A stretch of DNA of 64,000 nucleotides from Capitulum mitella (taxonomy: Eukaryota > Arthropoda > Thecostraca > Pollicipedomorpha > Pollicipedidae). A model generated the notes under the pieces. The model saw nothing but the letters and a program-made list of their open reading frames with translations, ran no database searches and was not told the DNA's origin. This document shows, in pieces, positions 54,931 to 64,000 of the stretch. Made by a program: the position numbers and the translations under genes. How positions within the stretch are numbered: the stretch's first letter is position 1; each line of letters opens with the position of its first letter. The stretch lies in contig CP099848.1 in the NCBI GenBank assembly GCA_030062745.1, positions 19,021,081 to 19,085,080 on the forward strand. The letters are read 5' to 3'.

Positions 54931-57254
54931 ACATCGTGGTTTTGTGCTTGATGTATAGGCAAATTCGCAATGTTTTCCATTTTATCGTACAAAAAAACTA
55001 CGTTTTCCAAAGCGCGTAACACATGCTTACTGGAAATCGTACAAATACAATGTCTGGATGTCCGCCTGAATTATCTTCCATGATTTTCCCGAGTGTCTAT
55101 CAATGATAGCAATGCTCTGTCATTTCTGAGGTTGGGGCTTTTATTTTCGCTTTCGTGCAAGAGAGACAATATTAAAGAAAACATCCACATTACAGTCGTC
55201 CAACACTATGTCGTCCCTTGTCTGTATTGATGAAAGTGTACTGATAAGAAAATCTTTAAGTGCTTACAGAGATAATGAGCAAAGGAAAAAGCGGTATGGA
55301 CTTGTTAACACTTTTACTTCACATCAACTTTACATTCAACATCCGTATGGTTTGACAGGCATATAAATGTAGGACGTATAATGATGTTTTCAAGAAGAAC
55401 TGCAAGGTCCTTAACGATTCACTGGAGGTTTCTTCTACAAGGCATTTTTCGATCCTACTGGTGTATTTTGCATACCGAATGGAGTCATAGAACTGTCAAA
55501 ACGTATACCAGAAGCTTCCTACATAAAGAGTCAGGGTAATAACATAAAGCACGCAACGCAAACGTCCAATTTGACCTGTCACATGTGCCCTCGAATCCAC
55601 ACGAAAACAAACGCACCATTTCACCTTTCTCCACAGATGCTGCGTGTAGATACCTGATGTTTCGGCACGCACCCACACACTGACACAAATAAAACAAGAG
55701 ACGGCGGGATAATGCCACCCTCTGTGACAGTGCCCGGCGCGCACCGGCATCTGTACGGCGGCGCGCGTTTTTTGCCGAAAGCCGACCTGCTCTGCGGTCT
55801 GGCCGGGTTTTTGTGCGGCCGGGCGTGCTCCCAGGCGCGCCGTGCTCCGGATGCTGCTCTCCGGGCCTGGACGAGGTCTGGCGGCCCGCCGGACGGCACG
55901 CACGGCGCGCCGCGAGCGACACCTGGCGCGCTCCACAATCCATCCATCACCGGCGGCCGGCCATAATGCTGTGGGGACGTCCGCCGCCGGCGACAGATGG
56001 TCCCGGCCCGGGCCGCTGCCGCATTCCGCCCGATTTAACGGTCCTCCGGCAAATTGGCCTGCCGAATCGAAGTCCTGTCGACGCCAACGGGTTCCCGTCA
56101 GTCGCACCTGAAGGTGCCACATGTACGATGCTGTAATGTCGGTAAAGTTCATGTAAAACGCGCTCGTGTCTGGACTAGAGTGATATTTTAAGCCATCTCA
56201 ACTTGGGAAACATCAAACCTTTCTGAGTCGCTTGTCGTGCCTGCGTTTTCAGACCCTGCGAGCCGGTGAAAAATTTGGGGGCTTCTTTCCACCAAGCTCT
56301 TTGTCCTGGGGCAATCTGCGGGCTAATCTGCCGACACTGCATGAGATCTCTGGCCAGACTCTCACGGTCACGGCACGGTGTACTGGATTCCGTCCACATT
56401 CTTTTCATCGCTCTCGCTCTCTCGACCGTTTGGTATCTTCGTCTATGAAAACGATGCTGATAGAAAATTCACCACAATGAAACGGGTTGGGTTTTGGGAA
56501 CAGCTAAATTTAGTCATTAAAAATGTAGCCATCCATGGAGTTATTGTGATAAACGAAGGTGTCTAAAAGCGAATAAAATGGTGTGTAATGACCTAACTTT
56601 CATAACCTGTGCAGCGTGGGAAAGGCAGAGTTAGGGCAAAATATCATGCACGATGACAAGTTTTTGCCCAAAACCTAATGGAGAGGCCAGATAGTGTCAC
56701 TTCTGACCTAGGGAGTCAATGCAGGTCAGCGTGCTTCCTTCCCATGTGAGGATACTCAATTCAGGCGATTTTAAAAAACCACATAAGTGCAATGTTCTAA
56801 GATCGTTTGTGACTAAAACCCTGACTCCTTTTAAGCTGCATTATTCTTGGCAGTGATTTTCAAAACCTGGTTTTGTGATGCATCTGACAAGCCTACATCA
56901 TCCGTATGAACGACCTCACGGTAAACATGATACCTGTGTAGCATAAGAGACAACAGGTTGTCATCCTGAAAGCATTGCTTTTCCCGGATATTTAAAACAA
57001 AGTTCAGCAAAATACCAGAGGATAACATGGAGCTAACAGGCCTGTAGTCCCATTAAGATCAAAGTTTAGTTAGGTCCAAAAGCGGAATCCCGGAAGAGTG
57101 AAGCGACCCTTACGTCACGCCATCATCAAGTCTCACGCAAAATCGGTCTCATTTATGTCACCTCGTTATTCAGCTAGACTCTTCTTTAAAGATTCCAGCT
57201 GGTGCATAATTTTGGCTTTTTCATAAGCTGCAAATTATATGTCGTTTTATGATA

Positions 57255-57327
<73 letters not shown>

Positions 57328-57374
57328 TTTCGGGGTACTTTTGGGGAGCATGAATATTTGGCATGAACCAGACG
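54931..57374. other. Intergenic upstream of the receptor gene
   Basis: AT-rich with one GC-rich island at about 55720-56030 whose frames are arbitrary, and a mixed CATA/TA microsatellite at 57254-57326. No gene, RNA or mobile element recognised between 54930 and 57250. Confidence 0.5.
57254..57326. repeat. (CATA)n-(TA)n microsatellite
   Basis: Seven CATA units run directly into a pure TA tract, about 50 bases before SINE copy 1. Confidence 0.97.
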
Positions 57375-57675
57375 TAATCGGAAGCTCAGTTGGTAGAGCG
57401 CTGGTCTCCCCGTCCAGGCAAGACGGGTTCGAGTTGTTCCAGCGCTCGATATTTGGCCCGCTGATCAGCTGGCAACTGGCCGACGTAGAGTCAAGCTGAG
57501 TGCCACACGGCCGTGTCGAATCCTCGGCGGCACGTTCAACCTTCGCCACAAAATGAACCGGTATCTGGAATTGCGCGATCGGGTGTGGGAATTGCATTCC
57601 ATGCAATAAGCTCTGCTTACCACACGCTCCGATCTCTCTCAAACCACTCGGATAACAGTTATATAAAACAGTACT
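57375..57675 (+). mobile_element. tRNA-derived SINE, copy 1
   Basis: The head carries pol III promoter boxes: box A within agctcagttggtagagcg (57382-57400) and box B gggttcgagttg (57425-57436), spaced as in a tRNA gene. The cloverleaf is imperfect. The body (tcagctggcaactggcc, cacacggccgtgtcg, cacgttcaaccttcgccac, tctggaattgcgcgatcg) aligns along its length with copy 2 at 58031-58360. Two diverged copies with a shared non-tRNA body show that this is a SINE family, not a tRNA gene. Confidence 0.75.
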
Positions 57676-58030
57676 TAATTCGAGTCAGATACATGGGCAA
57701 AACGAACTAAGAAACTTTGCGGATTGGCCCAGGTCCAAAACTCTTTTCCAACCCTTTAGATTATATTACTTGCAATGCCAAATGTTGAATTTTGAACCTG
57801 TTCAGATATCATTGACGCGTTTGACAACAAACTAAGCTGGTTTTCTTAAACGTCATCCACCTTTTCACGACTTTTGCAGTTTCTACCAGCTGGCAGTGAT
57901 GATCAGGTGCGTTGGGCGAAAGATGCAGAAATATGCGAAATATTTGAGGAAGATGGGATAGAGATCCAGAGCTGGTATAGTCAGTCAGTTGGCATAGTAT
58001 CCCCAGTCAGTTCGCATAGCATCGGTAACT

Positions 58031-58360
58031 GTGATCGGTAGCTCAGTTGGCAGAGCGCTGGTCTCCCCGTCTTGGCAAGACAGACTCGAGGCGCCCTGGT
58101 ACTCAATATCTGGTCCGCGGGTCAGCTGGTAACTGGCCAAAAGAGGATCAAGCTAACTACCACACCATTGTGTCGCACCCTTGCCGGCACGCTACACTTT
58201 CGTGAGAAAATCAGCCGTCATCTGGGACTGCGTGATCGAGTGTAGGGGGTCGGAGTCTATGCAACAAGCCCTGTTAAAAACGGGTTGCGATCTCTAGATG
58301 TAGCTGTATTTCTGCGATCCCTATCATGCCACTCGGACAAAATTAATAAGACAAAGTACC
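58031..58360 (+). mobile_element. tRNA-derived SINE, copy 2
   Basis: Head with box A in tagctcagttggcagagcg (58039-58057) and a degraded box B agactcgaggc (58082-58092). The body matches copy 1 (gtcagctggtaactggcc, caccattgtgtcgca, cacgctacactttcgtgag, tgggactgcgtgatcgag), and the tail cactcggacaaaattaataag corresponds to cactcggataacagttatat in copy 1. It is in the same orientation as copy 1, 650 bases downstream. Confidence 0.75.
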
Positions 58361-59081
58361 AATTACAGGAGACGCACCATTTCTGGAATTGTATGAATCA
58401 GCATGGTTAGAAAAGGAAAGACAAATGCATCTGTAGAACAAACATCATTATATACCTAAGACATTCCATTTCACCTAGGAATGTCGTTTCGGAAGTGTCA
58501 AATTTCCACCAATATGAATCTGAACCCCACCAGCGTGGATCTGGGTCCTTCTTATGGAGTTGGCGTAAGTGGGTTTTTAACATTTCGGATTTAAAACAGA
58601 ACTTGATTTCTACCACTGAAATGGTGGCTACTAGCTGGTAACTAGTTGCTGCCAAAACACCATGATATCGAAATACGTCCATGTAATAGTGGCCAAACGT
58701 GCCACGAAATCTCATCACAAATATGTCTGCAAACATACCGCATTTGCACAGCGTTACCTATGTGGTAAAACGCGTCTACCATATGTCTTAATCAAAATGC
58801 ACTGATGTTAAGGAACGTCGCCATTGGTCAAAATAAAGTGGCTCAAATTCACTGAAAATCGACATATGGAGTAAAGTTCAGTTGTGTGCGACAGCATCTT
58901 GGTTTCCATTTAGACAACATAACACTCCTGTATCTCTGAAGCCAACGTGTTACAAACACCATCGCAGCCAGAGGGATGGGGGGGGGGGGCATCCCCGCCC
59001 CTAGGCCTGCATTTTTAGTAAAACCCATTGCACATCGTTTTCCGAGCAGGTGGTTTTCGCATGATTTCAATCCTCACTGAG

Positions 59082-59116
59082 CTTCCCCCTGAAGAAAATC
59101 CTGGCTGCGCCCCTTG
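59082..59116 (-). mobile_element. Possible DNA-transposon terminal fragment
   Basis: On the minus strand reads CAAGGGGCGCAGCCAGGATT, a T-rich run, then cagggggaag, matching the block at 2360-2392. Same reservations: no partner end or target duplication seen. Confidence 0.35.
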
Positions 59117-62100
59117 TCACAATATTTGTAGTTTACGCTACGTCTGTGCAGCTCCTCACCACTTATTTCCAGCTAAATGCCGCAAGAAATTTCCCGAGAC
59201 AGGCTTCACAAAGTGCACCAGGCGTGCACGACATTTCAAAGGCCTTTGAAGTCTGTCCAGCTTTGATCGATATGCAATGAAGCTCGACACCGAATTGTCC
59301 CTCTGCTTCAGAAACAGCTCCCAGAGTCGCCAAAAATGGCACCGCAATGCCCATAAGCAGACGGCACTACGCAGTTCCAACTGTCCCGCTACAGCGGACG
59401 TCCAGGGAATAGGTCCACCCGTCGCCTGGCCGCGCATTCGTTCACGCGAGGCTCTGCCGAGAAAGTCGGGCCACTGCCCAGTGCGCGGCTCTCGTCCACT
59501 GGCCTGCTCAGAGACCTGTTTCAGCGCCACGAGTCGTCCCACAAGCCGCAAAAACTGGGCCTGTCGCACCCTTGAAACGGCCGAATAGCCTGGTGGCGGC
59601 GTTACCGCACAGGGAAACGGTGCTCAGCTTGTGCAACCATGATATATTTCAGTCGCGTCATTGATGACAACCTGCTACAACTATTAATGTTCTGCTTGAC
59701 ATTAATTTAGACCCATTTTACAGGGTGCGTTGTCTCCAAATCAAATAGTGCTCAGTGAGATAAAGAACTTTGCTTTTAGCGTTTAGTATTTTGCCAGAAC
59801 ATTGAATGCGCCTATGTACCGAACGGCAGGTGACGAAAAGCGTTTAACAAAGAGTACAGCGTAGGCACACATTCTGTCCTGGGCAACGAAAATGTCGCAC
59901 CCAATCACGATATGCTTTCATCAATATCGACTGCGAAATGGTGTGAAAACCAATGTCTTTCTATGTCTTTTTATTGTTGTCCTACTTCGTCAGAACATAA
60001 GCATTAACCAATTTTTAGAACAGTTTTGGCAAGGCCTTTCGTTTTTAGTCGTCATCGTACGTCTCAGCATCATGCCGTATTAATCCAACCAAACGGCAGC
60101 GAGCCGGCTCGTCCACGGCGTTCGCGGCAAGGCCTGGCTTTCCACTGTCATCGCGAGCCGATAAATAGTGCCGCTGTGCTGCGATCAGTTGCGCCAGCTG
60201 ACAGTCCGTACCGCCAGCGGACGGCATAGTTCCCACACAATCATCCCCGCGCGTTGCATGTAATGCAAGTGCGCCAGGTCGCGCGGCAACAGCGCCGCAG
60301 TTGTCTCAACATTGGCGCTGCCGGCGTGGCCGCTCTCACGTCACCGATTCAACAGAACCGTTGGGAGTTTCCGGCTCCGATCGCAGTGGACGTCGCGCGT
60401 TTGGATGCCTTCAGAATACCTCAGTAGCCTGCACTTTTGCAAAGCTTTCATTTGGTTTCCATGTCTAGATGTTTTACGGATTTCTAAAACGGGTTTTCAC
60501 CCTGTGCTTGACAAATATCTTGACAAATATCTTCATTGATGAAAATGTGCGTAATTAGATAATGAATATTGGAGCATTTCGAGAAGAACTTTACGTGATC
60601 GAAGGTCTAATTTGTTTTCGCTTGTGTCGCAAGTAATATTTATTACAATAAATATTTCTCTCTTATTCTGAAGTGTGCGTGGAATGTTGCAGTAAATGAT
60701 GGTTGTTGAGAACTTCCATTTAATTAGCAAACTGACTAGTACTTGGCCATTCTTCTTTTTATCACCCTTCAGTTACCGCAGGATGGGGAATTTTTGGCTC
60801 CTTCGGCCTATCTCTGGGATCCACTGGTCCGATTTTGATGATTCAAGCTGCAGTCCATGGTCAGTTACCTTGAAGACCTTCAATATTCCCCGTCTGATGA
60901 CCTCAAGATCATTGATGACGTCAACGGTCATGTCAAAACCCCAAATTTAACGGTTATTTGCCGGCTGCTTCGCACGCTAGTAATGCACTATAAGTTGGAT
61001 TTGCTCCTAATGAGCATTAACCGAACTTGTTGCCGCAGTGATCCAAATCACTGCAAAAAGTGTCTGAGGTCGAACTCAGCAATGAGGTCAAATTAAGTCA
61101 CGGACCAACTTTTGTCCTTTTACTCAAATGGTGTAAGAGTTCCCCAAAATTTCAAAATGGCGTTTGTTATCTGTATATACAATACCTTGGTAGTCGGAAA
61201 TAGATTTGTCCCCGAAAAGAGGCTAAGTCGGAACAGCGCTGATCAAAAAAGGTAAAAGTCTTTGGCCTTCTTTGAGGTCAGTTATGACTTTTGTGACATG
61301 ATGTTTGGGCTTCGTGTCATTTTTGGTGAGAATCTTGCATGACGTGCCAGAAAGAAAAGAATGTACCGGTGTTCCAATAATACCAGAAAACTGTCTCCAT
61401 AAATGAGTTTATAACGTCGCGTGGCTTGACTTGTGGTGACTTGGTTTTTGCTAAACGGTAGAGGTGTTATTCATTTAGGAGTTATGGGAAATTATGCCTG
61501 AAAACAAAAGGGAATATAAGATGTCTTTGCAGCCCTCGGGTGACGCGACATTTTGAGGCATGTCAGTAGTAGGAAGAGGTTTCTTGCACGATTGGCGCAA
61601 AACCCCTTTAAATCAGTGCCAAAATATTTTACCTTATCACCGATGAAAGGATGGCTAATGTTATTCTCCATAGGTGTGCTATCTATCACACTCGGAAGGT
61701 ACACTGGAACGAAAAATAAATAACTCAGTAACATTCTCAGAGGCATGAGAAAATAAACTCAGTAACTTGGCAGCCTGCGAATAAAAAACCTTTCATTAGA
61801 AATTCAAATCTTTAAACTCGAGTTGTTCGACCTCTAGTCCGACGATTTTGAGCTTGTCATGAAAAGGCATTTCATCTCGCATGCTGGCAGTTAAATATTA
61901 TATATATGCACACATATATATCAAGCACGGCACGGCAGAACAATTCTGATGTAGGACGTAACCGCCATATCTTCATACATTGTCTTCGACTAAAGGCCAT
62001 TCTTTTCTTGCATGCTATGTGAAAGACACGTGTTGCAAATGATTTTGTTTCTACTTGAAAAGACACAATAGTCAAATAAAATACTAATGAAAGATATAAA

Positions 62101-62753
62101 TCAACATAAACCAACGTCTGCAGGTACCGCTCGTCACTTTCCTGGTATCTGTCTTACTGAAACAAAGACACGCAGACATGCACGTGTAAAAACTTTTCTT
62201 TGCACTTCGCACAACGATACGTCTAAGAAGAAAATGTTCGGCGAACTCATTATCACGCTCAGAAACCTTTAAGCGCTGGCAGTAATGATGTGCATTTCAC
62301 ACCATTGCTCTCGAAAGTCACGAAATCTGTGACAATCTTATGGACTGACACCAGCAGACTTTTCCAAACACGATATGGGAAGTTCGTGTGGACAGTGTAT
62401 GACATAAATGGTCCTGGTCACTTCAACGACTAATTTTGCATTCTTGCAATATATTTCATTTTGGTTCATGTGAATTTCTTAATACCAACAGAAAATTATT
62501 TCTCTCTGTCGTAGGTACCATATTAATGTTACGTTATTTGCCATGATTGCAGTCTCCAGTCACCAGATATATGTCTGACAGATTATTGTTATGGTACGAA
62601 TAGATGGAGAACACCTACTGACATAGAAACTGTCCCCCATCCTTGTAAACATTTTCGACGTACATAATTTCGGCAATTTCCATGCGGTGAAACACTCGCC
62701 ACTTCACTTCATACACTATTATTTGGCGCGAGACAACGTCACAGAGAACAAAG

Positions 62754-62876
62754 ATGACGGAGACATGTTTACTCCTTCTCCTGGTGACCGTTCACGGCAC
62801 CCGTCACGTGTCACAAACTACCCATTCATGCGCCAATACATGTTGCGAAGAAGACAGGTTATCACAAGCCCTTCTG
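62754..62876 (+). CDS. Weak candidate first exon of a secreted Cys-containing protein
   Basis: ATG in an acceptable context (caaagATGa) opens MTETCLLLLLVTVHGTRHVS, a plausible signal peptide, followed by QTTHSCANTCCEEDRLSQAL. A possible donor (gtacgt) follows at 62877 in phase 0; without splicing the frame stays open to 63056. If real, the rest of the gene would lie in 63000-64000 or beyond the window. Short hydrophobic frames arise by chance, and no downstream exon was identified. Confidence 0.2.
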
Positions 62877-64000
62877 GTACGTGATCCTCAGTCCGAAAAA
62901 CGTATCCCAAAAGGGGGGATGTTGCATTGTGACCTGCAGCGCTCCAAGCTCTCGAGTTATCAACGCGAGCTTTTTTCCGAAAAGCGGAGGCTGCGATCAC
63001 CACTGCAAGTTTCTTTCCGAAAAGCGAGGGATGTGACGTTCTCTCGCACCAAGTAATAGTGGTGCCTGTAGTGAAGCGGTGCGTGTTTCATCGCGTGGAA
63101 ATTGCTGCGGTCATGTACGTGGAAAATGATAACGAATGATTCGGGACAGTTTCTAGTTGTTTAATACCCTGCTTTCTAGGACCTAACTGCTTTTCGTGCA
63201 TTCGGAACATAGCGATGATCTTTCAGAAATAAATAAGACGTACTTACGCTAAACTTGTAGTTGGCTGGGCTTTCTATAATTGTGACTTATGTTATTCTGT
63301 TGACGAAATCTGAAAAACTGTAAATGCCGAAGCTGGAGCAAAAATGTTTCTATAGCTTGCTTCTATAGCTTTCGTTCGTGTCCCGAACAGCCGCAGACGT
63401 CAGTGTTGTTTAGTTTACACTGCTTTTTCGGCGATCATTGTTACAGTTGCCGACCTAAGCCTTTCACCGCAAAAGACACCAGATAGCCCCATCATCAAAG
63501 CACAAACAATGCAACAGACCACGACAATTTTAAATAATTTGAAGTGTCGCAAAATTGGCGTATTCTTAGCGCTTTTAACAGCATTGGCCACAAACCACTT
63601 AAAACCCTCCAACATGGCGAGATGGAAGTACTTTATTAGTCCCCTCCGCTAAAAAACAAAAAAGCAGCACATTGCAGCTGTGGTTAACGTAGTGATGAGC
63701 TGTGTCCATTTTTACAAGCCTGGGACGACTTTTGTACCTAGGCATTAGTGGTATCAAATTGAGTGCTTCCATCTCCACACCACCACCATCATAATGCTGA
63801 AACGCCATAGGAAGACTGTTGACATTCGGTCGATCGTTCCCTCCAGGATTTTCCTGGTTTGATCACGTGGATGTCACGTGTGCTCGGAGGTTTCATGTCA
63901 CGTTTTTACCTGTTTTTTTTTTTTTGCGATGCCATAGCATCAGAACGCGCGTAGGGCCGCACGTAGGGCTTTTCTGAGCAGGATCCGGGATGCTGAAAGC

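Larger units (their letters stand above)
58361..64000. other. Intergenic right flank, no gene recognised with confidence
   Basis: AT-rich throughout except for moderately GC-rich patches at about 59390-59590 and 60090-60400. Contains a G-run at 58978-58989, a possible transposon end at 59082-59116 and a T-run near 63908-63926. Minus-strand frames at 58407-58736 and 59156-59569, and a 66-residue frame with one hydrophobic segment at 63415-63615, show no recognisable family. Confidence 0.45.

Noticed and set aside
55496..56152. 218-codon minus-strand frame upstream of the receptor
   Set aside because: Spans a GC-rich island flanked by AT-rich DNA with a translation that changes character accordingly; no domain and no in-frame splice into exon 1.
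57382..57436. Functional tRNA gene
   Set aside because: A and B boxes are present, but the cloverleaf does not close properly and a second diverged copy shares a long non-tRNA body, so it is a SINE head.
59156..59569. 137-codon minus-strand frame
   Set aside because: No recognisable domain, no clear splice or poly(A) context; consistent with chance in moderately GC-rich DNA.

Overview
The window is animal nuclear DNA, most likely from an arthropod and possibly a crustacean; the exact taxon cannot be fixed from the sequence. One gene can be fully supported. It lies on the minus strand and runs from its start codon at 54450 to its stop at 25103, with 13 coding exons and clean GT-AG introns. 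Assembled, it encodes about 1,226 residues: signal peptide, one sushi/CCP domain, a fucolectin-type FTP domain, a C-type lectin domain, three more CCP domains, a very long Pro/Thr/Arg-rich stalk in a single 1.6 kb exon, one transmembrane helix and a basic, His-rich cytoplasmic tail. This is the layout of the arthropod selectin-like receptors of the furrowed/CG9095 group. Most introns are phase 1 and fall at domain borders. One coding exon (37593-37806) carries one base too many and breaks the frame inside the FTP domain; this is either an assembly error or a real lesion.

Layout. 1-24490 is AT-richer intergenic DNA with degraded mobile elements: two inverted copies and one fragment of a piggyBac-like non-autonomous element with TTAA ends (4880-4973, 5862-7360, 19158-20396), a decayed non-LTR reverse transcriptase remnant (20763-21540, minus), AT microsatellites, tandem duplications, a perfect hairpin and several isolated GC-rich islands without a recognisable gene. 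24490-54900 is the receptor gene. Its large introns 1, 2 and 12 are GC-rich and hold minisatellites, including a 63 bp unit at 42794-43122, a degenerate ~36 bp unit at 39541-39815, and a 12 bp unit resembling a splice donor at 27570-27806. 54450-54900 is the GC-rich presumptive promoter and 5' UTR. 54930-64000 is again AT-richer intergenic DNA with two copies of a tRNA-derived SINE (57375-57675 and 58031-58360), a possible transposon end, and one weak candidate first exon of a secreted protein at 62754.

The receptor is probably a cell-surface adhesion or recognition molecule: an extracellular lectin/CCP head raised on an extended, probably O-glycosylated stalk. The stalk has an acidic Tyr-Pro-Thr repeat near its start that could be tyrosine-sulfated. 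Apart from this gene I see no other protein-coding gene I can defend and no structural RNA genes.
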